From the NCBI GenBank assembly GCA_937898675.1, contig CALEJB010000034.1, positions 1 through 64,000 of the forward strand: 64,000 nucleotides of DNA, in the 5' to 3' direction. Every line of letters begins with the position of its first letter. Within the stretch, counting starts at the first letter, position 1. Shown here one piece after another: positions 36,666 through 45,442 of this stretch. The position numbers and the translations under genes are program-made. Under the pieces are notes generated by a model. That model was not told the origin of the DNA and ran no database searches. It worked only from the letters and a program-made list of their open reading frames with translations. The stretch is from an uncultured Prevotellaceae bacterium (GTDB lineage Bacteria > Bacteroidota > Bacteroidia > Bacteroidales > Muribaculaceae).

Positions 36666-37289
36666 TCACGCATCATACAGATGCTCATCGTGCTTGGCGG
36701 CGGGGTTCTGCTCTTCTTTACGTTTGGCTTTCTGCTCTCGCTCGGCGTCCTCCTTGCTCTGCACTTTTTGGCGCTTGGGCTCGTGGTTGGGCTGTTGCTG
36801 TTTGTTCTCGGCAAAACTCTTGATGATGTCCTCAACCGCCTCGCGGTTGCCAAACAGATAGTTGATAGTCACCTCCACAATGAGGTCCTGCTTTTTGGAC
36901 ACCAGGTCGGCGATGATGGCACGGCTGCCGTCGGGCATAGTGCCGTCGATGGTATAAACGGCTTTGAATCCCTTCACCTTCATTTTGCCGCTGTTCAAGT
37001 CATACATGCTGTAGCCCAATGCTTTGCGCATCAAGTTCTCGTTGAGCAGTTTCTTTTCCTTGCCCTGCTCCCCGGAGGTCTTGCTGAACAGTTGCACCGT
37101 GAGCACCATGTCCTCCCACTGGATTTCGAAGCGCGTGGCGCTGTTGAAGGTAACAAAACCGCCGTCGGGGGTTTCGAAGGTCAAGTCGTAGCGGCTCCAG
37201 GTATAGACCGAAGCACGGGCAGCGGGGCCGAATGCGAGTGACATCAGCATCAGCAGGGCCATCGTGATGAGTTGTTGACTTCGTTTCAT
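36666..37289 (-). CDS. Uncharacterised exported protein with charged C-terminal tail
   Basis: This 207-residue protein has a signal peptide (MALLMLMSLAFGPAARA) and a domain of about 140 residues with YDLTFETPDGGFVTFNSATRFEIQW and MKVKGFKAVYTIDGTMPDGSR. The last 40 residues are highly charged and rich in Gln, Lys and Glu (KQQQPNHEPKRQKVQSKED). I recognise no family. It is part of the same run of minus-strand genes, 32 bases after the GH25 gene. Confidence 0.72.
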   Translation of the reverse strand: MKRSQQLITMALLMLMSLAFGPAARASVYTWSRYDLTFETPDGGFVTFNSATRFEIQWEDMVLTVQLFSKTSGEQGKEKKLLNENLMRKALGYSMYDLNSGKMKVKGFKAVYTIDGTMPDGSRAIIADLVSKKQDLIVEVTINYLFGNREAVEDIIKSFAENKQQQPNHEPKRQKVQSKEDAEREQKAKRKEEQNPAAKHDEHLYDA

Positions 37290-37321
37290 AAGCAGAAGGT
37301 TTATTAATCTGGTTATTTGAC

Positions 37322-38086
37322 TTAATCCTCAGGTTTGGACTCGCGGAGGAATTTCTTCCATTCGCCATTAGAACCTATAAAGACATCAATGTCGACATCG
37401 CCGTCAACGCCCTTGACGGACCCCTCGTGGCTCACCTGCTGGATGCGGTGAGGCTTGCTGGAAAGTTTATCGGGATGGGTAAACGAGCACAGCCACAGGT
37501 CATAGTCCTCCATCATGTCCTTGTAGTACTTCTCATAGCCGTCGCCGTTGGTGTAAATCATCACTTTGTAGCCATTATCGGTGAGTCGTTTGGCCATCTC
37601 CATGACTTGCCGCTGGGCCGTCTTGCTGTCCACGCCGACCCCCGAGCTCCAGGGCATCGGGTCCTCAAGGTCGATGACCAGCGGCAGGTCCAGCCGCTTG
37701 TCCCTGACGGCGGCGAGCAGATTGGCGGCCTGCTCATCGCCCGTGCGGTTCTTGCGGAAGAAGTGGTAAGCACCCACCTTCAGGCCCGCTTCCCTGGCCT
37801 CCCTGTAGTTGCGGTCAAAGGCCGGGTCCTTGTAGGTCTTGCCCTCGGTGGCTTTGATAAAGACAAACTGATAGTCATCGTCACGCACGGCGGCATAGTC
37901 GATATCGCCGTTGAACTTGGAGACATCGATGCCGGCAACAGGATACTGGTAGCGGCTCACGTTGACCGAGTGCGGCAAGATAAACTGCCACACGAGATAA
38001 CCGCACAGCGCCAAACCCAAGCAGACCGCTCCTGCCAGGAGCAGCCACTTGATGTAGTCGGGACGCGTGGACGGGCGTTTCGCCAT
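37322..38086 (-). CDS. GH25 lysozyme-like muramidase, membrane-anchored
   Basis: This 254-residue protein has an uncleaved N-terminal membrane anchor (about 13-37). The GH25 barrel contains AGIDVSKFNGDIDY (Asp54), FVFIKATEG, VGAYHFFR and the catalytic DxE in LPLVIDLED (Asp139, Glu141). GH25 enzymes cut the MurNAc-GlcNAc bond in peptidoglycan. The anchor suggests that it acts on the cell's own wall from the periplasmic face of the inner membrane. I use the ATG at 38086. It lies 14 bases after the TM2-protein gene and is likely co-transcribed with it. Confidence 0.93.
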   Translation of the reverse strand: MAKRPSTRPDYIKWLLLAGAVCLGLALCGYLVWQFILPHSVNVSRYQYPVAGIDVSKFNGDIDYAAVRDDDYQFVFIKATEGKTYKDPAFDRNYREAREAGLKVGAYHFFRKNRTGDEQAANLLAAVRDKRLDLPLVIDLEDPMPWSSGVGVDSKTAQRQVMEMAKRLTDNGYKVMIYTNGDGYEKYYKDMMEDYDLWLCSFTHPDKLSSKPHRIQQVSHEGSVKGVDGDVDIDVFIGSNGEWKKFLRESKPED

Positions 38087-38100
38087 AGGCAATCAGCGTT

Positions 38101-38541
38101 TTAGAACAACGGGAAGGTGTTGGCCGCGTTCACCCACTTGCGCTCAAACTCGTCGGATGTCATCGTGAAGAACAGCACACCCTGGATGACGGCGACCACC
38201 TGAACCAGGCTGCCAAGAACGAAGCAGGACAGTATGGTTATCAACAGGAATGTAATGCCTGCCCCGGTCTTGCCCAAGTAGAAGTAGTGCAGGCCAAAGC
38301 ATCCCAGCAGCAATGCCATCAACCCGGCTACGCCACGGCTCTTGCCCGACGGGCCGTTGCTGAACACGCTGTCGGCCGCACCGGCAGCCTGGCTGCCAGA
38401 CTGCTGCCACTGGTTGGGGCCGGACTGCTGCTCGGCATAGGACACGTTGGTCTCATGCCCGCAATAGGGACATTTAACGCGGGCCACCTGCTCGGTGGTA
38501 CTGTACTGGAGCCCGCATTGGGGACAAGTGTGAATATACAT
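38101..38541 (-). CDS. Zinc-ribbon and TM2-domain membrane protein
   Basis: This 146-residue protein starts with a zinc ribbon (CPQC ... CPYC, Cys6, 9, 24 and 27). A Gln/Ser/Gly-rich linker and then a TM2 domain follow (GVAGLMALLLGCFGLHYFYLGKTGAGITFLLITIL, two helices with the typical G-x-H-xF-YLG). The last 40 residues include a third hydrophobic segment. The biological role of TM2 proteins in bacteria is unclear. It heads the GH25 pair. Confidence 0.88.
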   Translation of the reverse strand: MYIHTCPQCGLQYSTTEQVARVKCPYCGHETNVSYAEQQSGPNQWQQSGSQAAGAADSVFSNGPSGKSRGVAGLMALLLGCFGLHYFYLGKTGAGITFLLITILSCFVLGSLVQVVAVIQGVLFFTMTSDEFERKWVNAANTFPLF

Positions 38542-38681
38542 ATCTCATTTGTTTTGTGGCTTTGGACTATTGCCTTGAGCCGTTAGTATTGTTATTAAAC
38601 TCGCTCATTAGACGCATCAAGTCCTCAAAAGGTTTCATTCCCCTGCGACTTTTTTCGCCGGCGAGCCTAAAGCATGAACAC

Positions 38682-40781
38682 TCAACGCTTGCGCTTGCCG
38701 CCCTTGTTCTGCTGCTGGCGCTGCATGGCGGCTTGCTGCTTCTGGGCCTCCTCGAGGCGCTGCATCCACTTGCTCTTCTTCTTGGGCTTGGCCGAGTTGG
38801 CGGCGATGGTGGCGCGCACCTTGTCCTCGGTGACGAACAGACGGCAGCTGTAGGTCTGCAAGATGGTGATGAGCAGCGAGATAAAGTAGTAGTAGCTCAA
38901 GCCCGACGCATAGTTGTTGAAGAACACGAGGAACATCAGCGGCATCAGGTACATCATCCACTTCATGCCCGGCATCGACGACGAGGAGTTCTGCGACTTC
39001 ATCGTGATGTAGGTGTAGACGATGTTGGTCACGGTCATCAGCAGGCAGAACAGGCTGATGTGGTTGCCAAACGAGCCCGAGATGAACGGGATGTGCTGGC
39101 TCCACTCGACAATCTTGTCGGGGGCGCTCAGGTCATTGGCCCACAGGAACGCCTGGCCTCGCAGCTCGATGCACGAGGGGAAGAACGTGAACATCGCGAA
39201 CAGGATGGGCATCTGCAGCAGCATGGGCAGGCAGCCGCCAAAGGGGCTGGCGCCGGCCATCTTGTAGAGTTCCATCGTCTTTTGCTGCTTCTTGATGGCG
39301 TCGGCCTGGTCGGGATATTTCTCGTTGATGGCGGCGATGTCGGGGGCCAGGATGCGCATTTTGGCCTGCGAAATGTAACTCTTGTAGGTCAGCGGCGACA
39401 ACACAATCTTGATGATGATGGTGAGTACCAGGATGATGAGTCCATAGTTGCTCATGAACTTGCCCAGCCAGTCAAAGATGGGGATGATGACGCCCGTGTT
39501 AATCCAGCGGAACAGTTTCCATCCCAGCGGGATAAGGTGGGTCAGGCGCAGGTCCTCCTTGGGCGAATACTTGTCGTAGGCCGACAGCATGTGGTATCTG
39601 TTCGGGCCCATATAAAAGTAGAACGAGGCGGCCGTCGGCTTGTCGCTCGAGTAAGGTATCAGGGTATGGATATTGACCTCCTTGACATATTTCTCATACA
39701 TGCCGGTCTCATTGTCGGCGTCAAAGGCATGGCTTGTCATCTTGGCCGTGCTCATCGTGCTGTCGGCAATCAGCACAGTCGAGAAGAACTGGTTCTTGGC
39801 GCCCAGCCACTTGAGCTGGTCCTTGATTTCCTTTTCATCGTCACCGCTCTCCTTGGTGTGCTTGACCTCGCCGCCCTCGCCGGCAAACTTGTAATAGATG
39901 CCGCTGTTGCGTTCCTCAAACATCTTGCCCTCCTCGTGGCGCGAAATCTTTTGGTGCCAATCCAGGTCAACCAGGTTGATGTTCAGTGGGATGACCTTGG
40001 TCATATTTTTCTGCACCATCTCCATGCGCACCATGTAGCTGCCCGGCACCAGGGTATATTTCAGTCCCCACTCAGCGCCGCCGTCAAGCTGCAGGTTCAT
40101 CACCATGGTGCTGTCGTTGAGCTTTTGCGGCGTGAAGAAAAAGTTCTTGGTCTCAAAACGCTGCGTGTTGTTGCTCAGCGTGAAACTGTAGTCGTTGTCA
40201 CCCTTGTCAAACAGCACCACCTGGGGCGTCTTCCAGGTCTTGTAGCCCTTGAGCGTCGCCCTGGTGATGATGCCGCCCTTGGTGGAGAATTCCACGGCCA
40301 TCGAGTCATTCTCGAGCTTGACGGTCTGCTCGGTACCCGTCAGCGATGCGGCAAACGAGCCATTCTTGGCATAGGTTTCCAGCACGCGCTGCACCGCCTG
40401 CACCGCCAGGTTGTGGTTGGCGGGGTTGGCGCTGGTGCGGGAAGTCACCTCGGCCCATGTCAGCACGCTGTCGCGCACGGCGACCGTGCCGTCAATCTTG
40501 CCGTCCTGCAGCGAGAGTTTCACGCCCTCGTTGCTGATGGCGGCGTGGCCGGCGGGCATCGCGCGCAGCACGCTCTCCAGCTGTGCCAGTTCATCAACGC
40601 TCAAGGTATCCACGTTGCCAGCGGCAATGGCGGACTTCTCCTGTTGCTTTTGCACGGCGGCAATCGAGTCAATTTGATGCTGACGTTCAGCCAGTTCGGC
40701 CTCGCTGGGCTTGTTCAGCCAGGTGAAGCCAAAAATGACGACACCCATCAGCAACAATCCAATCAATGTGTTTTTATCCAT
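38682..40781 (-). CDS. yidC: Membrane protein insertase YidC
   Basis: This 699-residue inner-membrane protein has an N-terminal helix (LIGLLLMGVVIFGFTW) and a large periplasmic beta domain (about 60-370). The conserved insertase core follows (YGLIILVLTIIIKIVLSPLTYKSY, then MYKMAGASPFGGCLPMLLQMPI and NYASGLSYYYFISL), and a Lys/Gln-rich cytoplasmic tail ends the protein. YidC inserts proteins into the inner membrane alone or with SecYEG. It lies 88 bases after pyrG on the same strand, and this pyrG-yidC order is common in Bacteroidales. Confidence 0.97.
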   Translation of the reverse strand: MDKNTLIGLLLMGVVIFGFTWLNKPSEAELAERQHQIDSIAAVQKQQEKSAIAAGNVDTLSVDELAQLESVLRAMPAGHAAISNEGVKLSLQDGKIDGTVAVRDSVLTWAEVTSRTSANPANHNLAVQAVQRVLETYAKNGSFAASLTGTEQTVKLENDSMAVEFSTKGGIITRATLKGYKTWKTPQVVLFDKGDNDYSFTLSNNTQRFETKNFFFTPQKLNDSTMVMNLQLDGGAEWGLKYTLVPGSYMVRMEMVQKNMTKVIPLNINLVDLDWHQKISRHEEGKMFEERNSGIYYKFAGEGGEVKHTKESGDDEKEIKDQLKWLGAKNQFFSTVLIADSTMSTAKMTSHAFDADNETGMYEKYVKEVNIHTLIPYSSDKPTAASFYFYMGPNRYHMLSAYDKYSPKEDLRLTHLIPLGWKLFRWINTGVIIPIFDWLGKFMSNYGLIILVLTIIIKIVLSPLTYKSYISQAKMRILAPDIAAINEKYPDQADAIKKQQKTMELYKMAGASPFGGCLPMLLQMPILFAMFTFFPSCIELRGQAFLWANDLSAPDKIVEWSQHIPFISGSFGNHISLFCLLMTVTNIVYTYITMKSQNSSSSMPGMKWMMYLMPLMFLVFFNNYASGLSYYYFISLLITILQTYSCRLFVTEDKVRATIAANSAKPKKKSKWMQRLEEAQKQQAAMQRQQQNKGGKRKR

Positions 40782-40869
40782 TCTGTGTTCTATATTGTTT
40801 TGTTTTTATTAATTTCTCTACAACAACCCGCGCGCGGCACGTTCCAGGCTGCGCCGTTGCGCGGCAGTG

Positions 40870-42477
40870 TCATGCCTGCTTGTTGGCGATGGCGGCTTGG
40901 ATGAACGACATGAACAGCGGGTGTGGCGAGAGCACCGTGCTGGAGTACTCGGGATGGTACTGCGTGCCGATGTACCAGCGCTTGCCGGTGAGCTCCATCA
41001 CCTCGGCCAGTCCGCTGCCGGGATTCACGCCCGCCACCGTCATGCCCGCGGCCTCAAACTGCTCACGGTAGTCGTCGTTGAACTCAAAGCGGTGGCGGTG
41101 CCGCTCCTCGATGTCCTCGGTGCCATAGGCGGCGGCAACCCGCGTGCCGGCCTTGAGGTGGCAGGCATAGGCGCCCAGGCGCATCGTGCCGCCCATGCTG
41201 GTGATGGTCTTTTGCTCCTCCATCAGGTCGATGACGTTGTTGGGGGTCTTGGGGTCCATCTCGGTGCTGTTGGCATCGTCGATGTGCAGCACGTTGCGGG
41301 CAAACTCGATGACCATGCACTGCATGCCCAGGCAAATGCCAAAGGTGGGCACATCGTGCTCACGGCACCACTTGAGGGCCACAAACTTGCCCTCCACGCC
41401 GCGCTGGCCAAATCCCGGTGCCACCACAATGCCGTCGTGGCCCGCCAGCAGCTGCTCGACGTTGCCGTCGTTGATGTGCTCGCTGTTGATGTAGTCCAGC
41501 TTCAAGCGGCGGTCGTGATAGGTGCAGGCCTGCAGCAGGCTCTCGTCGATGCTCTTGTAGGCGTCCTGCAGCGACACATACTTGCCCACGAGGCCGATGC
41601 GCACCTCCTGGGTCGCGCTCTTGAGGCGCGAGAGGAACTCGTTCCACTGCGTCAGGTCGGGCTCGCCGTCCACGTTCAGGCCCGTCTTTTCGAGCAGGAT
41701 GTTGTCCAGCCGCTGCTCGTGCATCATCAGCGGCACCTCATAGATGGTGGGCACGTCCAGGCTCTGCGTCACGGCATCGGCGCTCACGTTGCAAAACTGC
41801 GCCACCTTCTTGAGCATGGGTGCAGGCAGGCGGTGCTCGGTGCGCAGCACCAGGATGTCGGGCTGGATGCCCTCTTGCTGCAACAGCTTGACGCTGTGCT
41901 GGGTGGGCTTGGTCTTCAGTTCCTTGGCAGCGGCGATATAGGGTACATAGGTCAGATGCACACAGATGCAGCGGCGCCCCAGTTCCCACTTGAGCTGGCG
42001 CATGGCCTCGATGAACGGCAGGGCCTCGATGTCGCCCACGGTGCCGCCAATCTCGGTGATGACAAAGTCATACTTGCCCGTCATGCCCAGCAACTTCACG
42101 TCGCGCTTGATTTCGTCGGTGATGTGCGGCACAATCTGTACCGTCTTGCCCAGGTAGTCGCCGCGGCGCTCCTTGTCTATCACGCTCTGATAGACGCGGC
42201 CCGTGGTGATGTTGTTGGCGCGGGTGGTCTTGATGTTGGTGAAGCGTTCATAGTGCCCCAGGTCCAAGTCGGCCTCGTGGCCGTCAACGGTCACATAGCA
42301 CTCGCCGTGCTCATAGGGGTTGAGCGTGCCCGGGTCGATGTTGATGTAGGGGTCAAACTTCTGGCACGTCACGCGGTAGCCGCGCGCCAGCAGCAGCCTG
42401 GCGAGGCTCGAAGCAATGATGCCCTTGCCCAGCGACGACACCACGCCGCCTGTCACAAAGATGTATCTTGTTTCCAC
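40870..42477 (-). CDS. pyrG: CTP synthase
   Basis: This 535-residue enzyme makes CTP from UTP, ATP and glutamine. The synthetase domain begins METRYIFVTGGVVSSLGKGI and has YINIDPGTLNPYEHGE and TEIGGTVGDIE. The C-terminal class I glutamine amidotransferase has the nucleophile in PTFGICLGMQ (Cys382) and the His-Glu pair in QYHPEYSS. It starts with GTG at 42477, which fits the conserved N-terminus. A TACCTTTG -7 box at 42525-42532 lies just upstream. Confidence 0.97.
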   Translation of the reverse strand: METRYIFVTGGVVSSLGKGIIASSLARLLLARGYRVTCQKFDPYINIDPGTLNPYEHGECYVTVDGHEADLDLGHYERFTNIKTTRANNITTGRVYQSVIDKERRGDYLGKTVQIVPHITDEIKRDVKLLGMTGKYDFVITEIGGTVGDIEALPFIEAMRQLKWELGRRCICVHLTYVPYIAAAKELKTKPTQHSVKLLQQEGIQPDILVLRTEHRLPAPMLKKVAQFCNVSADAVTQSLDVPTIYEVPLMMHEQRLDNILLEKTGLNVDGEPDLTQWNEFLSRLKSATQEVRIGLVGKYVSLQDAYKSIDESLLQACTYHDRRLKLDYINSEHINDGNVEQLLAGHDGIVVAPGFGQRGVEGKFVALKWCREHDVPTFGICLGMQCMVIEFARNVLHIDDANSTEMDPKTPNNVIDLMEEQKTITSMGGTMRLGAYACHLKAGTRVAAAYGTEDIEERHRHRFEFNDDYREQFEAAGMTVAGVNPGSGLAEVMELTGKRWYIGTQYHPEYSSTVLSPHPLFMSFIQAAIANKQA

Positions 42478-42613
42478 TTTTATTGTTTCTTGTTGTTACG
42501 GTTAGTCCATATTATTTCAAACTACAAAGGTAATATTTTTTTCCGAGACTATAGGCCTTTTTTCTGTGAGTAGTTTTTCCAGTATGGTGCGAAGGGCGAG
42601 GCGGCTGTGGGGC

Positions 42614-42653
42614 AAAAAAAATTTAGGCGGCCCGGTGAGGGGTCGCCTAAATT
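42614..42653 (-). terminator. Terminator of the 650-residue secreted repeat protein
   Basis: A stem with perfect 10-bp outer arms (42620-42629 with 42644-42653) is followed on the minus strand by eight T. About 80 bases, including this hairpin and the spacer to the stop codon, are almost identical to those at 45369-45442. Confidence 0.92.
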
Positions 42654-42688
42654 ATGATTTAGAATCTGTTAGGATTCTCGGGGATGTC

Positions 42689-44641
42689 TTACTTCATCAC
42701 CTTAACAGCGCTGGTGGTGCCGTCGGTGAAGGTGGTAACGATGATGCAAACGCCATTGGCCTCGCTCATCTCCTGACCAGCCATGTTGAAGTAGCGGGTG
42801 CTGGCAACGGTCTTGCCACCCAGGATCTCAGCAGCGCTGGTGTTCTCGTCGAGGTAGAAGCCTACCGAAACGGGGTTCGAAACATCCTTGCCATCAGCCT
42901 GAGCATAAGCCTCAACTTCATAGTAGCCAAACTCGGTGAAGACAACCTCGCCGGTGTACGGCATCCAATCGCTCCACTCGCCGTTCTCGTAGCGTACCCT
43001 GTAGAACAGATCTGCATCGGGGTCGGTAGCGGGAGCGGTAACAACTACGGTGTAGCTCTGGTCGCCAGCGTTAGCCGAGATGCTGGGGTTGCCAGTCTTC
43101 TCCATGGGCTCGGGAGCAGCCTCAACCTTAACAGTCTCAGTAGTGATGTCAGATGCTACATAGTCGCCGCCATTGTCAGCCTTAGCATAAATGGTGTACT
43201 CACCAGGAACGTCGATTACGATAGCGTCGGTGTACTCATCCCAATTTTGGCCATCGAAGCTGTAGTAAATGGTGCCCTCACCTTCGATGGTAATGGTAGC
43301 GCTGGTGTTGTTCTCACCATATTCCACGTAAATTGTGGGTTCGGGAGTTACGGGACGCTCCAAAGCGGGAATGATGAAGGTCTCCTGAACGGTCGCACTG
43401 TTCTGCATGTTCTCACCATAGCCGTAGCCGGTAACGGTGATGGTCTGCTCCTCGTAGGTCTGCTCAACGACGTAGGGCAGAGTTACCTCCTGGCCGTTAA
43501 TAAAGGCCTTGTAGTCGTTGTCGCAGGTTGCGTCGATTACGTTGTCCTCCATCACGAAGAAATCGGGAGCGTCAGCAATGGGCTTCTCCTCAATGGTAAC
43601 ATCCTTAGATACGACGCCAGACTCTACATAGTCGCCGCCATTGTCAGCCTTAGCATAAATGGTGTACTCACCGGGCATCTCGATGAAGATACTTTCGTCG
43701 TACTCAAGCCAATTTTCGCCATCGTAGCTGAAGTAAATGGTGCCCTCACCTTCGATGGTAATGGTAGCGCTGGCGTTGTTCACACCATATTCCACGTTAA
43801 TTTCGGGTTCGGGAGTTACGGGACGCTCCATAGCGGGAACGGTGAAGATGTATTCAACGGTGTCACTGTTCTCCATTTCCTCGCCGTAGCCGTAACCGGT
43901 AACGGTGATGGTCTGCTCCTCGTAGGTCTGCGCAACGGTGTAGGGCAGAGTTACCTGCTCGCCGTTAATAAAAGCCTTGTAGTCGTTATCGCAGGTTGCG
44001 GTGATGGTGTAGTTCTCGTCCATTTCAAAGACGGGAGCCTCGGCAACAACGGGCTCGAGCTGCTCAATGCTAACATTGCAAGTCTTGGTGATGTTAACAC
44101 CTTCCGCACAAGCGCCACGTGTGTCCGACATGGCAACAGCGTTGCAAATGACATCGATGGTACCGCCAGTGAAAGTCGGGTCGAACTGGAGGGTGACAAT
44201 GAACATCTCATAGTCGCCAAGGGCGAACTTAACAGAACCGTAGGTCACGGGGTCATCCTCGTCGGGGTCGAGGCCCTCGGGATACCAATAACCTGCCATC
44301 GTCAGAACGCCGATGAAACGGGTACCACTGTCGCTGGAGTTCAGTGCTACAGAAGCGGTCTTATTGTTACCCATCTTGTCCAAGTAAGGAACAGTCATGC
44401 CTTCGCCTTCAACGCCGATCTTTAAGGTCATAGCCTCGGTAGAGGGAAGAACGTCGGTCATCCATGTGTTTACATAGCCCTCGAAGTGAGCCATTACGGA
44501 AACGTCCATGCGGCGAGCCTTAGCGGTTGCGCCCTGAAGAACACTCTGAGGAACAGTGAAGTCCTCAATGTACATGTAGTCCTCTGCGCAGATCGAGCCT
44601 GCCATCAGAAGAGCTGCAAGAGTAAATAAAAATTTCTTCAT
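42689..44641 (-). CDS. Secreted repeat protein with T9SS-like tail (paralogue A)
   Basis: This 650-residue protein has a signal peptide (KFLFTLAALLMAGSICAE) and an N-terminal domain of about 180 residues (VPQSVLQGATAKARRMDVSVMAHF). It then has two copies of a roughly 150-residue unit. Each copy holds an MDENYTITATCDNDYKAFINGE half and a TIEGEGTIYFSYDGENWLEY half that looks like a chitobiase/Fn3-type sandwich. A further sandwich and the shared sorting-like tail (RYFNMAGQEMSEANGVCI, ending in VKVMK) end it. I see no catalytic site. A clear promoter lies about 220 bases upstream, giving a long leader. The closest relative is the gene at 45443. Confidence 0.83.
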   Translation of the reverse strand: MKKFLFTLAALLMAGSICAEDYMYIEDFTVPQSVLQGATAKARRMDVSVMAHFEGYVNTWMTDVLPSTEAMTLKIGVEGEGMTVPYLDKMGNNKTASVALNSSDSGTRFIGVLTMAGYWYPEGLDPDEDDPVTYGSVKFALGDYEMFIVTLQFDPTFTGGTIDVICNAVAMSDTRGACAEGVNITKTCNVSIEQLEPVVAEAPVFEMDENYTITATCDNDYKAFINGEQVTLPYTVAQTYEEQTITVTGYGYGEEMENSDTVEYIFTVPAMERPVTPEPEINVEYGVNNASATITIEGEGTIYFSYDGENWLEYDESIFIEMPGEYTIYAKADNGGDYVESGVVSKDVTIEEKPIADAPDFFVMEDNVIDATCDNDYKAFINGQEVTLPYVVEQTYEEQTITVTGYGYGENMQNSATVQETFIIPALERPVTPEPTIYVEYGENNTSATITIEGEGTIYYSFDGQNWDEYTDAIVIDVPGEYTIYAKADNGGDYVASDITTETVKVEAAPEPMEKTGNPSISANAGDQSYTVVVTAPATDPDADLFYRVRYENGEWSDWMPYTGEVVFTEFGYYEVEAYAQADGKDVSNPVSVGFYLDENTSAAEILGGKTVASTRYFNMAGQEMSEANGVCIIVTTFTDGTTSAVKVMK

Positions 44642-44861
44642 AATAATAAAAGAATTAAGTTATAAAGTGAATAAAAACAAAAAATATATTTTATGTCGTC
44701 TTCATTGCATTAGAGTCATAATCTTCTTAATTTTCAAAGAGTTACGGAATAACGTTCAGTATGGTTGATAAATCAACAGGTCGGAACATATCTTAAAGTT
44801 CTCATTTTCTTCATCTCAATCACGAGCCAACTTTTTGAACCAAAGACTTTGACTCGTGTGG

Positions 44862-44893
44862 CAAAGTTAGTACTATTTTTTTAACCGACAAAA
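44862..44893 (-). promoter_or_regulatory. Promoter of secreted repeat protein A
   Basis: On the minus strand TTTTG (44889-44893) and TAACTTTG (44862-44869) are exactly 19 bases apart. The predicted leader is about 210 bases. Confidence 0.78.
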
Positions 44894-45029
44894 CAAATCG
44901 GCATTTTTTTTGCAACAAAAATGTGATTTTACCTATTTTTAGTGATGTGATAGGAGTGGGAACTAAAAATGGCAGTGATATAATAGATGTTGTCCCAGAC
45001 CATGGCGAAGTGCCCCCAACTGAGGCACA

Positions 45030-45083
45030 GAGCACTGAAAGCGAGACAGTTCGCTTCGCTCACATGTCGCGCTTTCAGCGCTC
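45030..45083. repeat. Imperfect 19-bp inverted repeat in the spacer
   Basis: The arms 45030-45048 and 45065-45083 differ at two positions and enclose 16 bases that themselves contain TTCGC and GCTTCGC copies. There is no T-run on either side, so it does not look like an intrinsic terminator. Confidence 0.7.
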
Positions 45084-45368
45084 ACTCCCCACGCGCGAAG
45101 ATGGCAACGACAAGGACACCCACCGCGATGACATGGGCACCGGCAGAGGCACAGACGACGCACGGCACGCACACGCCACGAGGGCGGCAGCACCGGCAGC
45201 GGCAGAGACGCAGATGCCACACCCGTCGCTCTCAAGCGCAAGGCCGGAGACCTTTGACTTGCAGAAAACCCCACGGCGCACAGGCCAAAGGCCTGGGTGG
45301 CGTGGGGATAGGGGCGCTATATATACAAGGGGCCTCGGAGAGGGCCAACATCTATATTACCACTCAAT

Positions 45369-45407
45369 AAAAAAATTTAGGCGGCCCTGTGAGGGGTCGC
45401 CTAAATT
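45369..45407 (-). terminator. Terminator of the 606-residue secreted repeat protein
   Basis: A stem with perfect 10-bp outer arms (45374-45383 with 45398-45407) is followed on the minus strand by a T-run. It is nearly the same sequence as the terminator at 42614-42653. Confidence 0.9.
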
Positions 45408-45442
45408 ATGATTTAGAATCTGTTAGGATTCTCAGGGATATC

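Larger units (their letters stand above)
44642..45442. other. 800-bp spacer between the two secreted repeat proteins, with RNA-like hairpins
   Basis: The left part is the leader and promoter of the 42689 gene, including a CACGAG/CTCGTG hairpin at 44821-44858. The GC-rich middle (about 44995-45320) holds a 19-bp imperfect inverted repeat (45030-45048 with 45065-45083) and a second stem (45269-45275 with 45301-45307 plus an inner CAGGCC/GGCCTG). The right end is the terminator of the 45443 gene. The open frames seen here are low-complexity and show no family, so I call no gene. Confidence 0.55.

Noticed and set aside
38556..40904. 782-codon open frame opposite yidC
   Set aside because: It is an antisense shadow with biased composition. 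The minus strand is an unmistakable YidC.
44923..45411. Open frames of about 100-160 codons in the spacer between the secreted repeat proteins
   Set aside because: They are low-complexity (Arg, Ala, Pro, Thr), run across hairpins into a terminator and have no family features. The region looks like structured non-coding DNA.
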